From: Arhodomonas sp052060015
GTDB lineage: Bacteria; Pseudomonadota; Gammaproteobacteria; Nitrococcales; Nitrococcaceae
Length of the DNA stretch: 64,000 nt
Reading direction: 5' to 3'
NCBI RefSeq assembly: GCF_052060015.1
Contig: NZ_JBPODZ010000012.1
Span: 8,378-72,377, forward strand
Part shown: positions 35,412 to 44,750 of the stretch, piece by piece
Numbering within the stretch: position 1 is the stretch's first letter
How the letters are laid out: each line of letters starts with the position of its first letter
Made by a program: the position numbers and the translations under genes
Notes under the pieces: generated by a model
Database searches by the model: none
Seen by the model: the letters and a program-made list of their open reading frames with translations, nothing else
What the model was told of the DNA's origin: nothing

Positions 35412-35547
35412 GCTTTCGTCCTCCTATGCAGGGTTCCCAGTAGATAAAATTAGCCAATACCGGCGCGCCTGCCACCGCGGACCGATGAGCGTGTCCGTTT
35501 CTGTGGCATCATCGGCACTGGAGACGTGATCCCCACGGCGCAAAAGG

Positions 35548-36444
35548 ATGGTCATGCCAGCGCTTTCCCCCATCGATCTGCACTGTCACAGCACGGCCTC
35601 GGACGGCGTCCTCTCGCCCGCGGACGTAGTGGCCCGCGCCGCCGTCAACGGTGTGCGGGTGTTGGCGCTCACCGATCACGACACGGTCGCCGGGTTGGAG
35701 GAGGCGGGGAAGGCGGCGCAACGCCTTGGCGTACAGCTGGTGTCGGGCTTGGAGCTCTCGGTCGCCCGACCCGGTGGGGATCTGCATGTCGTGGGCCTGG
35801 GTGTGGATCCCGCCGATGCAGGATTGCGGCGGTTGCTGGCCGCTCAGGCGTCGGCCCGGCGGGAACGCGCCGAGCGGATCGCGGGGAAGCTCGCCGATGC
35901 GGGAGTGCCCGACCCCCTGGCCGGGGCCGAGCGCGAGGCCGGTGGTGCGGATATCGGCCGGGTGCATTTCGCACGCCATCTGGTCGCCACTGGCATGGTG
36001 GAAACGCTGCCCGCGGCGTTCCGCCGCTACCTGGCCGGCGGCCAGCGGGCCCACGTGGCGACACGCTGGGTGGACATGGCGGAGGGTATCGCGGTCATCC
36101 AGGCCGCCGGTGGCCGTGCCGTGCTCGCCCATCCGACCCGCTATGGCCTCAGCGCCGGTGCCCTGAGCCGCGCCTGTGAGCAGTTCGCCGCCGCCGGCGG
36201 TGACGCCATCGAGGTAATCGTCGGCGGCGGTGGGAGCGGTGATCGGGATGCCGCCCGGCGCCGTGCCCAGCGGTTGGGCCTGATGGCCTCCCAGGGATCG
36301 GACTTTCATGACCCCACCCATAGCTGGCGCGACCTGGGCCATCTCGGCCGCTTGCCGCCGGACCTACCGCCGGTATGGCAGGGATGGCCCGATGTGGAGG
36401 CGGCCCTGGCGTGGGAGCGGGAAGGGATTCCGGCGGAGGGGTGA
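35548..36444 (+). CDS. yciV: PHP-domain phosphoesterase (YciV/RNase AM-like)
   Basis: The 298-residue PHP-family metal-dependent phosphoesterase has D-L-H-C-H-S-T-A-S-D-G at the N-terminus, T-D-H-D-T, G-L-E-L-S, A-H-P-T-R and G-S-D-F-H-D-P metal-binding motifs. Homologues hydrolyse 3',5'-nucleoside bisphosphates and mature the 5' ends of rRNA. ATG 35548 and 35554 both fit the AAAAGGA site. Confidence 0.92.
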   Translation: MVMPALSPIDLHCHSTASDGVLSPADVVARAAVNGVRVLALTDHDTVAGLEEAGKAAQRLGVQLVSGLELSVARPGGDLHVVGLGVDPADAGLRRLLAAQASARRERAERIAGKLADAGVPDPLAGAEREAGGADIGRVHFARHLVATGMVETLPAAFRRYLAGGQRAHVATRWVDMAEGIAVIQAAGGRAVLAHPTRYGLSAGALSRACEQFAAAGGDAIEVIVGGGGSGDRDAARRRAQRLGLMASQGSDFHDPTHSWRDLGHLGRLPPDLPPVWQGWPDVEAALAWEREGIPAEG

Positions 36445-36452
36445 AACCCTGG

Positions 36453-37046
36453 TCAGTCGTTTTCCGGCGGCAGGTGGCAGCAGACGCGCCCCTGTTCGTC
36501 GAAGCGTACGCGGCAGTGGCGGATCAGGCGCTTGCGCAGGCGTTGGCGGGCGCGGAACAGCCGGGTCTTCACGGCACCCACCGTTAGGCCGCGCTCGGCG
36601 GCGTAAATGCGTTGGGGGGTGCCCGCGAGATCGCAGTGGCGGATGATCTCCCGGTCCGTCTCCGGCAGGTCGGCGAGATTGCGCTCGAGACAGGCGCTCA
36701 GCGTGTCCACCGGCGGGGTGTCCGGGTCTTCATCGGCGAGGTCTTCGGGAACAGGCTCAAAAGGACGGCCGCGGCGCTCCCGGTCCACCGCGGCATTGCG
36801 CGCTACCCGGAACAGCCAGGCCCGGGGGCGCTCCAGCCGGCAGAAACCCTCGCCCTCGTGCATGGCGCGCAGGAAGACCTCCTGGAGGAGGTCTTCGGCG
36901 GCGTCGTGGTCACCGAGGCGGTTGATCAGGAAGCCGCGTAGCTCCCGTTCGTGGTCGTGCCAGGCCCCGAGGACGCAGCCATAGGACGGTGCCTCGACGG
37001 GATCCTCCTCGGGGTCATTCCGTTGTATCTGTAACCTTTCGGCCAT
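36453..37046 (-). CDS. ECF-like sigma-70 family factor with Cys/His-rich tail
   Basis: The 197-residue protein has sigma region 2 (D-H-D-A-A-E-D-L-L-Q-E-V-F-L-R-A, R-P-R-A-W-L-F-R-V-A-R-N) and region 4 (L-T-V-G-A-V-K-T-R-L-F-R-A-R-Q-R-L). The C-terminus carries H-C ... C-C-H, a possible metal or redox site not usual in ECF factors. No anti-sigma gene is adjacent. It is divergent from the permease/thioredoxin pair at 37115, which may be its target. Confidence 0.88.
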   Translation of the reverse strand: MAERLQIQRNDPEEDPVEAPSYGCVLGAWHDHERELRGFLINRLGDHDAAEDLLQEVFLRAMHEGEGFCRLERPRAWLFRVARNAAVDRERRGRPFEPVPEDLADEDPDTPPVDTLSACLERNLADLPETDREIIRHCDLAGTPQRIYAAERGLTVGAVKTRLFRARQRLRKRLIRHCRVRFDEQGRVCCHLPPEND

Positions 37047-37114
37047 TGCTGCGTCCTCTTCAGTGAGAGGCCTGGAAGGGCCGTGTTCGGAATACAGGCA
37101 GCAAGAGGTTTCGG

Positions 37115-38137
37115 ATGTTCGAGATCTTCACGGTGATCGCCGATTGGCTCGCCTACGGCATGCTCGGGCTGGAGCCCGCCAGCCGACTGGGCGCCGCGGT
37201 GCATTTCTTCATCGAGGATACCACCAAGATCTTCGCGTTGCTGGTGGTGATGATCTATGTCATCGCCATGGCACGCGCCTCGCTGGACCTCGAGCGGGTG
37301 CGGGCCTATCTGCACAAGCGTCACCGACTGGCCGGCTATTTCTTCGGCTCCGGGTTCGGTGCGGTTACGCCGTTTTGCTCGTGTTCGAGCATTCCGCTGT
37401 TCCTCGGGTTCACCAGTGCGGGCATCCCGCTGGGCATCACCATGGCCTTCCTGCTCACCTCGCCGGTGATCAACGAGGTGGCGGTGGTCATGCTCTGGGG
37501 GTTGCTGGGCTGGAAGTTCACCCTCGCCTATGTGGCCATCGGCATGGCCGTGGGCATCATCGGCGGCATGCTGCTGGACGCGATGCGCGCCCACCGCTGG
37601 TTGCAGGACTTCGCAGCGAAGGCGTATCAACAGGCACAGGCCGCGGCGCCGCAAGGCAGCGACGACAGCGGGGAGCCAGTGCCGGCGAAGCGGCTCACCC
37701 TTGGAGACCGGCACGCCTTTGCCCGGGACGAGCTCAAGGAGATCGTCGGGCGCATCTGGAAGTGGATCTTCATCGGCGTCGGTCTCGGCGCGGGGCTCCA
37801 CGGCTTTGTCCCCGAGGGATGGTTCGCCGCCAACCTGGGTGCCGGGCAGTGGTGGAGTGTGCCGGCGGCGGTGGTGGCCGGCTTGCCCCTGTACTCCAAC
37901 GCAACCGGGGTCATCCCGGTGCTGGAGAGCCTCATCGGCAAGGGGCTGCCGGTGGGGACCACGCTCGCTTTCTGCATGAGCACGGTGGCGGCGAGCCTGC
38001 CGGAGTTCACCCTGTTGAAACAGGTGATGCAATGGCGGTTGCTGGCCACGGTGTTCCTGATCCTTCTGATTAATTTCACGATAATGGGGTGGGTGTTCAA
38101 CGGCATCGCGCCCTGGCTTTCCATTGGAGGTGCATGA
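37115..38137 (+). CDS. permease of the DUF318/ArsP-like family
   Basis: The 340-residue protein has eight or more membrane spans. The family motif T-P-F-C-S-C-S-S-I-P with two cysteines is present, and a second half repeats the pattern (L-P-L-Y-S-N-A-T-G-V-I-P). ArsP members export organic arsenicals; others are of unknown substrate. A 40-residue hydrophilic loop lies in the middle. Its end overlaps the thioredoxin-like gene. Confidence 0.88.
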   Translation: MFEIFTVIADWLAYGMLGLEPASRLGAAVHFFIEDTTKIFALLVVMIYVIAMARASLDLERVRAYLHKRHRLAGYFFGSGFGAVTPFCSCSSIPLFLGFTSAGIPLGITMAFLLTSPVINEVAVVMLWGLLGWKFTLAYVAIGMAVGIIGGMLLDAMRAHRWLQDFAAKAYQQAQAAAPQGSDDSGEPVPAKRLTLGDRHAFARDELKEIVGRIWKWIFIGVGLGAGLHGFVPEGWFAANLGAGQWWSVPAAVVAGLPLYSNATGVIPVLESLIGKGLPVGTTLAFCMSTVAASLPEFTLLKQVMQWRLLATVFLILLINFTIMGWVFNGIAPWLSIGGA

Positions 38138-38370
38138 TGAAGATCGAAGTGCTGGGTACCGGCTGCAAGAAGTGCGTCAACACCGCGGAGCAGATCAGTG
38201 AGGCGGCCGAGTCGTTGCACGTAGAGGCGGAAGTCGAAAAGGTCACCGACCCGGCAGTGATCATGCGTTATGGGGTAATGGCCACCCCGGCGGTGGCCAT
38301 CGACGGCAAGCTGGTCCACAGCGGCTCCGTCCCCGACCGGGAGACCATCGAGGGCTGGCTGCGCGGCTGA
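38134..38370 (+). CDS. thioredoxin-like small redox protein (TIGR00412-type)
   Basis: The 78-residue thioredoxin-fold protein has a C-K-K-C active site in G-T-G-C-K-K-C-V-N and the cis-Pro loop A-T-P-A-V-A-I-D. ATG 38134 overlaps the permease stop. Such proteins are commonly paired with DUF318 permeases, probably supplying reducing power. Confidence 0.92.
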   Translation: MMKIEVLGTGCKKCVNTAEQISEAAESLHVEAEVEKVTDPAVIMRYGVMATPAVAIDGKLVHSGSVPDRETIEGWLRG

Positions 38371-38496
38371 CATTTGCGGAGCGATCCAGCCGTGACGATA
38401 TGATGTGCCCGGGCCCGTCGGAGGCGGGTCGGGCCTTTATGATTCCGGAATGGCGTCCCGATGTTGGGCCGCGCACAAACGAAGCGAGGAGGGGTA

Positions 38497-39270
38497 ATGC
38501 GGACCATGGGGTTGTCGGCGGTGTTGGCGGCGGCGCTGGTGGTGACGGTAATGGCCGGCCCGGCGGCGGCCGCGGAGCTGCGCATCGCCGCGGCCTCGGA
38601 CTTGAAGTATGCCCTCGCGGAGATCGCCGAGGGGTTTCGGGCGGAACACCCGGACGCACGGATCGATGTCATTTACGGCTCTTCGGGCAAGTTCGCCACC
38701 CAGATCCGTAACGGCGCGCCGTTCGATCTCTACTTCTCGGCCGACATCGCCTACCCCCGCTCCCTCCACGAGGAGGGCTACACCGGCGGCCCGCCGCGGC
38801 CGTACGCGGTGGGCCGGGTGGTGCTTTGGGTCACCCAGTCGGGGCTGGAGGGGCTGTCCCTTGCCGGGTTACCCGAGCAGGAAGAGATCCGCAAGTTAGC
38901 CATCGCCAACCCGCAGCATGCCCCCTATGGCAAACGCGGCAAGGAGGCGTTGGAGCATGCGGGGGTCTGGGCGGAGATACAGCCGCGGTTGGTGATGGGC
39001 GAGAACATCGCCCAGACCGCACAGTTCGTCGACAGCGGTGTGGCGGAGGCGGGTATCGTGGCGTTGTCCCTGGTCAAGAGCCCACCCCTGCGCGATAAGG
39101 GGTCGTGGTCGCTGATCCCGGCGGAGTGGCACCAGCCGCTGGAGCAGGGTTATGTCGTCACTGCCCGTGGCGCGGACAACCCACTGGCGGGGGCCTTCGC
39201 GGAGTACATCGCCGACGAGTCCGCCCGGGCGGTGATGCGCCGCTACGGTTTCGCACTGCCGGGGCGGTGA
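38497..39270 (+). CDS. modA: molybdate ABC transporter substrate-binding protein ModA
   Basis: The 257-residue periplasmic protein has a signal peptide ending A-A-A-A, the oxyanion-binding A-A-A-S-D-L-K and G-S-S-G-K-F segments, and N-P-Q-H-A-P-Y-G-K-R. It delivers molybdate or tungstate to ModB. Start ATG 38497 follows GAGGAGGGG; the frame's earlier ATG at 38461 gives no signal peptide. Confidence 0.94.
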   Translation: MRTMGLSAVLAAALVVTVMAGPAAAAELRIAAASDLKYALAEIAEGFRAEHPDARIDVIYGSSGKFATQIRNGAPFDLYFSADIAYPRSLHEEGYTGGPPRPYAVGRVVLWVTQSGLEGLSLAGLPEQEEIRKLAIANPQHAPYGKRGKEALEHAGVWAEIQPRLVMGENIAQTAQFVDSGVAEAGIVALSLVKSPPLRDKGSWSLIPAEWHQPLEQGYVVTARGADNPLAGAFAEYIADESARAVMRRYGFALPGR

Positions 39271-39274
39271 GTCC

Positions 39275-39952
39275 GTGAGCGCCGCGGATTGGTCGGCCCT
39301 GTGGGTCACCCTAGAGCTTGCCGCGCTCACCACCGTGCTGTTGCTGGTGGTGGGTACGCCGCTGGCCTGGTGGCTGGCCCGGACGTCCTCCCGTGTGGCG
39401 GTGGCGGTGCAGTCCGTGGTGGCGCTGCCGCTAGTGCTGCCGCCGACGGTGCTCGGCTTCTACATGCTCGTGGCCCTGGGCCCCCAGGGTCCCATCGGTG
39501 GCGCCCTGGAGGCCCTGGGCGGGTATCACCTCGCGTTTACCTTCGAGGGCCTGATCATTGCCTCCATGCTCTATTCGCTGCCGTTCATGGTGCAGCCGCT
39601 GGAGAACGCCTTCTCCTCGGTGGCCTCCGGTTTGACCGAGGCCGCGGCGACCCTTCGGGCCGGTCCCTGGGATGTCTTCTTCACGGTGGTCTGTCCGCTG
39701 GCCCGCCGCGGCTTTCTCACGGCGGTGACACTGACCTTCGCGCATACGGTCGGCGAATTCGGAGTGGTGCTCATGGTCGGCGGCAATATCCCGGGCGAGA
39801 CCCGCGTCCTCTCCATCGCCATCTATGACCATGCCGAGGCCTTCGACTACGCCGCTGCCCACACCCTGGCCGGCGGCCTGCTGGTGGTCTCCTTCCTGCT
39901 CCTGCTCGGGGTCTACGCCGTCAACCGGCGCTATCAGGTGATGCGGCTGTGA
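39275..39952 (+). CDS. modB: molybdate ABC transporter permease ModB
   Basis: The 225-residue permease has five or six spans and the EAA loop E-A-A-A-T-L-R-A-G-P-W-D-V. GTG 39275 starts 4 bases after the modA stop, and its end overlaps modC by 4 bases. Confidence 0.95.
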   Translation: MSAADWSALWVTLELAALTTVLLLVVGTPLAWWLARTSSRVAVAVQSVVALPLVLPPTVLGFYMLVALGPQGPIGGALEALGGYHLAFTFEGLIIASMLYSLPFMVQPLENAFSSVASGLTEAAATLRAGPWDVFFTVVCPLARRGFLTAVTLTFAHTVGEFGVVLMVGGNIPGETRVLSIAIYDHAEAFDYAAAHTLAGGLLVVSFLLLLGVYAVNRRYQVMRL

Positions 39953-41040
39953 CGGTCCTGCACGGCAGTGGGGATCTCCGGCTCCGGTTCCTTTGGCGCC
40001 GCGGGGGGTTCGCCCTGGATGTGGATCTGACCCTTCCCGGCAGCGGTGTCACCGCCGTGTTCGGCCCCTCCGGGTCCGGCAAGACTACCCTGTTGCGGTT
40101 GATCGCTGGCCTTGAGCAGGTGCCCGGCGGCTATGTCGCGGTTGACGGCGAGACCTGGCAGGGGGGGGCGTGTGTCGTACCCGTGCACCGTCGCCCAGTC
40201 GGCTACGTCTTCCAGGATGCGCGCCTGTTCCCACACCTCAATGTGGCCGACAACCTAGAGTACGGGCGCCGCCGCAGTACCGCGGCCATGGATGAGTCGG
40301 GCCTGGCGCATGCCATCGAGCTGTTGGGCATCGGCCATTTGCTCGAGCGCATGCCTTCCGGGCTCTCCGGCGGCGAGCGCCAGCGGGTCGCCATCGCCCG
40401 AGCCCTGGCCCTGCGGCCCCGCCTGCTGCTGATGGACGAGCCGCTGGCCGCGCTGGATGCGGAACGCAAGCGCGAGATCCTACCGTACCTCGAGCGGCTG
40501 CGTGGCGAGCTGGATGTTCCCATGCTCTATGTGAGCCATTCCCCCGACGAAGTGGCGCGGTTGGCGGATCACCTGGTGGTGTTAGAGCAAGGGCGCGCGC
40601 TTGCCAGCGGTCCCTTGCGGCAGATCTTGGCCCGGCTCGACCTGCCCATCCGGCTCGGCGACGATGCCGGGGTGGTGCTCGATGCCGTGGTGGGGGCCGT
40701 GGACCGGGGCTGGCACCTGATGCGCCTCGACTTCGCCGGCGGCGCGCTATGGGCCCGGGACCACGGGGTGGCTGCCGGCCGGGCCGTGCGGGTTCGGGTG
40801 CTGGCCCGGGATGTCAGCCTCGCCCGGCAACGGCCGGCTCCGAGCAGCATCCAGAACGTCCTGCCGGGGCAGGTGGATGCCCTCGGGGACGAGGAGCACC
40901 CGGGGACCATGCTGGCCCGGGTGCGGGTGGGCGAGGATTTGCTGTTGGCGCGGCTGACGCGCCGGGCGGCGGCTTCCCTGGGGATCGCCCCGGGTGCGGA
41001 CGTATGGCTGCAGGTGAAGTCGGTGGCACTGCTGGAATGA
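39949..41040 (+). CDS. modC: molybdate ABC transporter ATPase ModC
   Basis: The 363-residue ATPase has Walker A G-P-S-G-S-G-K-T, signature L-S-G-G-E-R-Q-R, Walker B L-L-M-D-E-P-L-A-A-L-D, and H-loop S-H-S-P-D. The C-terminal MOBE oxyanion-binding domain begins around S-S-I-Q-N-V-L-P. GTG start overlapping modB. Powers molybdate uptake. Confidence 0.95.
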   Translation: MTVLHGSGDLRLRFLWRRGGFALDVDLTLPGSGVTAVFGPSGSGKTTLLRLIAGLEQVPGGYVAVDGETWQGGACVVPVHRRPVGYVFQDARLFPHLNVADNLEYGRRRSTAAMDESGLAHAIELLGIGHLLERMPSGLSGGERQRVAIARALALRPRLLLMDEPLAALDAERKREILPYLERLRGELDVPMLYVSHSPDEVARLADHLVVLEQGRALASGPLRQILARLDLPIRLGDDAGVVLDAVVGAVDRGWHLMRLDFAGGALWARDHGVAAGRAVRVRVLARDVSLARQRPAPSSIQNVLPGQVDALGDEEHPGTMLARVRVGEDLLLARLTRRAAASLGIAPGADVWLQVKSVALLE

Positions 41041-41156
41041 CGGGGTCCGTCCCCCGACCGAGAGGGTTCCTCCGGTGGCGTCCGATGGCCGCCGCACACG
41101 TGTGGGCCCATCTCGTATAGACTTTGGCGGAAACGCATATTGAGGAGGAGTCCAGC

Positions 41157-42656
41157 ATGTCCGTTCGTGAGATCCCCATGTACATCGACGGTGAGGCCGT
41201 CGCTTCCCGCAGCCAGGATTGGCGCGATGTGCTCAATCCGGCCACCCAGGAGGTGGTGGCCCGGGTCCCGTTCTGTACCGCCGAGGAGGTGGATCGGGCG
41301 GTGGCCAGCGCCAAGGCCGCCTTCCGGGAATGGCGCCGGGTGCCCTTGGCCAAGCGCCAGCGCATCATGCTCAAGTTCCAGGCCCTGATCCGCGAGCACA
41401 GCGAAGAGCTGGCGGCACTGATGACCGAGGAGCACGGCAAGACCCTGCCCGACGCCGCCGGCGAGGTGGGCCGTGGGCTGGAGGTGGTGGAGCATGCCTG
41501 TTCGATCACTAGCCTGCAGCTCGGCGAGCTCGCCGAGAACGCCGCCAATGAGGTGGATGTCTACACCATGCACCAGCCCCTAGGCGTGGGGGCCGGCATC
41601 ACCGCCTTCAACTTCCCCGTGATGCTGCCCTGTTTTATGTTCCCGCTGGCCATCGCCACGGGTAACACCTTCGTGCTCAAGCCCTCGGAGCAGGATCCGA
41701 GCTCCACCATGCGTCTGGTCGAGCTCGCCCACGAGGCGGGCATCCCGCCCGGGGTGCTCAACATGGTCCACGGCGGCCCCGATGTGGCCAACCAGATCGC
41801 CGACCACACCGATATCAAGGCGCTGTCGTTCATCGGCTCCACCCACGTGGGCACGCTGCTGTACAACCGCGCGGCGGCGGCGGGTAAGCGCATGCAGTCG
41901 ATGATGGGGGCGAAGAACCACTGCGTGGTCATGCCCGACGCCAACCGCAGTCAGGCCATCAACAACCTGCTCGGCTCCGCCTTCGGTGCGGCCGGACAGC
42001 GCTGCATGGCCAACTCCGTGGCGGTGCTGGTGGGTGAGGCCCGGGAGTGGCTGGACGACATCGTCGAGGGTGCGCGCAACATGAAGGTGGGGCCGGGTAC
42101 CCAGCGCGACGCCGACCTCGGGCCGCTGGTCTCCCCGGCGGCCAAGCAGCGTGTTGAGGGTCTGATCGCCACCGGCGCAGAGGAGGGGGCGAGCCTTTTG
42201 GTGGACGGCCGCGGCTACGAGGTGGACGGTTACCCGAACGGCAACTTCGTCGGCCCGACGGTGTTCGCCGACGTGACCGCCGAGATGACCATCTACCGCG
42301 AGGAGATCTTCGGGCCGGTGCTTTGCGTGGTGAGCGTCGATACGCTGGATGAGGCCATCGAGTTCATCAATGCTAACCCCAATGGCAACGGCACCGCCAT
42401 CTTCACCAATTCGGGCTGGGTGGCCCGGCGCTTCGAGACCGATATCGACGTGGGCCAGGTCGGGATCAACGTGCCGATCCCGGTCCCGGTGGCCTACTTC
42501 AGCTTCACCGGTTCCCGTGCCTCCAAGCTCGGTGATCTCGGCCCCAATGGCAAGCAGGCCATCACCTTCTGGACCCAGACCAAGACGGTGACCGCCCGCT
42601 GGTTTGAGCCGGAGAACGTCTCCAGCGGGATCAACAGCACCATCTCGCTGCGCTGA
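41157..42656 (+). CDS. mmsA: methylmalonate-semialdehyde dehydrogenase (CoA-acylating)
   Basis: The 499-residue aldehyde dehydrogenase has catalytic Cys in G-A-A-G-Q-R-C-M-A, the NAD-binding F-I-G-S-T-H-V-G, and N-F-P-V-M-L-P, all characteristic of MmsA, which converts (methyl)malonate semialdehyde to propionyl- or acetyl-CoA in valine, inositol or beta-alanine breakdown. It stands alone between modC and uup. Start ATG 41157 follows TGAGGAGG. Confidence 0.94.
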   Translation: MSVREIPMYIDGEAVASRSQDWRDVLNPATQEVVARVPFCTAEEVDRAVASAKAAFREWRRVPLAKRQRIMLKFQALIREHSEELAALMTEEHGKTLPDAAGEVGRGLEVVEHACSITSLQLGELAENAANEVDVYTMHQPLGVGAGITAFNFPVMLPCFMFPLAIATGNTFVLKPSEQDPSSTMRLVELAHEAGIPPGVLNMVHGGPDVANQIADHTDIKALSFIGSTHVGTLLYNRAAAAGKRMQSMMGAKNHCVVMPDANRSQAINNLLGSAFGAAGQRCMANSVAVLVGEAREWLDDIVEGARNMKVGPGTQRDADLGPLVSPAAKQRVEGLIATGAEEGASLLVDGRGYEVDGYPNGNFVGPTVFADVTAEMTIYREEIFGPVLCVVSVDTLDEAIEFINANPNGNGTAIFTNSGWVARRFETDIDVGQVGINVPIPVPVAYFSFTGSRASKLGDLGPNGKQAITFWTQTKTVTARWFEPENVSSGINSTISLR

Positions 42657-42676
42657 TCCCGGAGCGGCAATGCATG

Positions 42677-42712
42677 GGCCCCGGCTTCCCCACGGGATGC
42701 CGGGGCCTTTTC
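42677..42712 (+). terminator. rho-independent terminator after mmsA
   Basis: A perfect 9-base stem (ggccccggc / gccggggcc) with 13-base loop is followed by tttt, 20 bases after the mmsA stop and facing the end of uup. Confidence 0.85.
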
Positions 42713-42739
42713 CGTGCCGGGGACCGATAGCGGCCCGAG

Positions 42740-44665
42740 TCAGCCCGCCGGGTCGGTGGCCTCCCGCTGTGCCTCCAGGGCCTCCCAGCGCTCGTAGGCG
42801 TGGGCCAGCTCCGTTTCCAGACGCTCCAGTTCCGCCTTGAGCTCGGCCACCCGATCACCCTGGTCGCCGCTGTAGAGCGCCGGGTCGGCGAGGGTGTTCT
42901 GGGTCTCCTCCAGCTCCGCTTCCAGCGATTCGATCCGACCGGGGAGGGCGTCGAGCTCGCGCTGGACTTTGTAGGAGAGCTTGCGGGGCCGGCGTGCCGA
43001 CGCCTTCCCGGGCTCCGGCTGTCGGGTCGGCGTGGACTGCTTCCCGGTGTTGCCCGCCACCGGTGCCTCGCGGCGCTGACGCAGTGCGCTCTCCCAGTCG
43101 CTGTAGCCCCCCACGAACTCGCTGATGCGCCCGCCACCCTCGAACACCAACAGGCTGGTGACGGTATTGTCGAGGAAGCGCCGGTCGTGACTGACCAGCA
43201 GCACCGTGCCCGGGAAGGCGGCGATACGCTCCTCAAGCAGCTCCAGGGTCTCGATGTCGAGATCGTTGGTGGGCTCGTCCATGACCAGGATGTTGGCCGG
43301 CTCGGCGAACAGCCGGGCCAGCATCACCCGGCTGCGCTCACCGCCGGAGAGCGCCGAGACCGGCGTGCGTGCCCGCTCGGCGGGAAAGAGGAAGTCGCCG
43401 AGGTAGCTGATCACGTGGCGGCGCCGGCCGCCCACACTGACGTGGTCGCTGCCGCCGGCGACGTTGTCGATGACGCTGGCGTCCTCGTCCAGGGCGCCGC
43501 GGTGTTGGTCGAAGTAGGCCACCTGGAGGTTGGTGCCCAGTCGCACGCGGCCGCTGTCGGGGGCGAGCTCGCCGAGCAGGAGCCGCAGCAGGGTGGTCTT
43601 GCCCGCGCCGTTGGGCCCCACCAGGCCCACCCGGTCGCCGCGCATCAGCAACGTGGAGAAGTCCCGAACAACTGGATCGCCGTCGTAGGCGAAGGAGATG
43701 TGTTCCGCCTCGGCGACCAGCTTCCCGGAGCGCTCGGCCTCTTGGATGTCGATCCGGGCCTGGCCCATGCGTTCGCGGCGTTGGGCGCGCTCGCGGCGCA
43801 TCGCCTCCAGGTTGCGGACCCGCCCCTGGTTACGGGTACGCCGGGCCTTAATCCCCTGACGGATCCAGCGCTCCTCCTGGGCGAGCTTGCGGTCGAACTC
43901 CGCGTTGGCCTTTTCCTCGGCGGCCAGGGCCTCGGCCTTGCGCCGCTCGTAGTCGGCGTAGCTGCCCGGCCAGCTGGTCAGCCACCCGCGATCCAGCTCC
44001 ACGATGCGGGTCGCCACGCCCTCGAGGAAGCGCCGGTCGTGGCTGACGATGACCTGGGCGCAGTCCAGCCCCCGCAGGAAGCCTTCCAGCCAGTCGATGG
44101 TGGCTACATCCAGGTGGTTGGTGGGCTCGTCGAGGAGCAGCACGTCGGGCCCCGCCACCAGGGCACGGCCGAGCAGGGCGCGCCGGCGCACCCCGCCCGA
44201 GAGCTCCGCGAACTCGGTATCGGCGGGTAGGGCCAAGTGCTCCAGCACCGTCTCCACCCGGTAGGCGGTCTGCCAGGCGTCCCGGGCCTCGAGCTGATCG
44301 TGGAGGCGCTGGAGCTCGCCGGCAGCGCCCTCGTCACCGGCGGCGAGCCGGGTCGCCGCCTCGTGGTGGCGGCGCACCAGCGCCGCGGTGTCCCCGAGGC
44401 CGGCGGCCACCACGTCGAACACCGAGCCGGTGAGCCCCGTCGGGGCTTCCTGGTCGAGGAGCGCTACCCGAAGATCACGGCGATGCTCGAGCTCGCCGTG
44501 GTCCGGCTGTATCCCGCCGGCGAGGACCCGCAGCAGGGTGCTCTTGCCGGTGCCGTTGCGTCCGATAAGCGCCACCCGTTCCCCCGCATCGAGAACGAAG
44601 TCGGCGCCGTCGATCAAGGTCCTCGGGCCGAGGGTGACAGTGGCGTTGCGTAATTGCATCAACAT
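42740..44665 (-). CDS. uup: ABC-F family ATPase Uup
   Basis: The 641-residue soluble ATPase has two ABC domains. The first has G-R-N-G-T-G-K-S-T, L-S-G-G-V-R-R-R and L-L-D-E-P-T-N-H-L-D. The second has G-P-N-G-A-G-K-T-T, L-S-G-G-E-R-S-R and V-M-D-E-P-T-N-D-L-D. An Arg-rich linker lies between them, and a C-terminal coiled coil about 70 residues long is diagnostic of Uup. Uup acts on ribosomes and transposon-excision/DNA-structure phenotypes. Start 44665 or 44659. Confidence 0.92.
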   Translation of the reverse strand: MLMQLRNATVTLGPRTLIDGADFVLDAGERVALIGRNGTGKSTLLRVLAGGIQPDHGELEHRRDLRVALLDQEAPTGLTGSVFDVVAAGLGDTAALVRRHHEAATRLAAGDEGAAGELQRLHDQLEARDAWQTAYRVETVLEHLALPADTEFAELSGGVRRRALLGRALVAGPDVLLLDEPTNHLDVATIDWLEGFLRGLDCAQVIVSHDRRFLEGVATRIVELDRGWLTSWPGSYADYERRKAEALAAEEKANAEFDRKLAQEERWIRQGIKARRTRNQGRVRNLEAMRRERAQRRERMGQARIDIQEAERSGKLVAEAEHISFAYDGDPVVRDFSTLLMRGDRVGLVGPNGAGKTTLLRLLLGELAPDSGRVRLGTNLQVAYFDQHRGALDEDASVIDNVAGGSDHVSVGGRRRHVISYLGDFLFPAERARTPVSALSGGERSRVMLARLFAEPANILVMDEPTNDLDIETLELLEERIAAFPGTVLLVSHDRRFLDNTVTSLLVFEGGGRISEFVGGYSDWESALRQRREAPVAGNTGKQSTPTRQPEPGKASARRPRKLSYKVQRELDALPGRIESLEAELEETQNTLADPALYSGDQGDRVAELKAELERLETELAHAYERWEALEAQREATDPAG

Positions 44666-44750
44666 TGCGCCATTGTACCGTGCCGCTGCCGCATTGCGTG
44701 ACCGGCGGTGCCCGGGCATGCTGTCTGACCGGTAGCAGTGAGGGCGGTCC

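Noticed and set aside
38371..38496. Terminator before modA (gggcccg … cgggcc, cttta)
   Set aside because: The stem is interrupted and the T-run short; kept only as a weak possibility.
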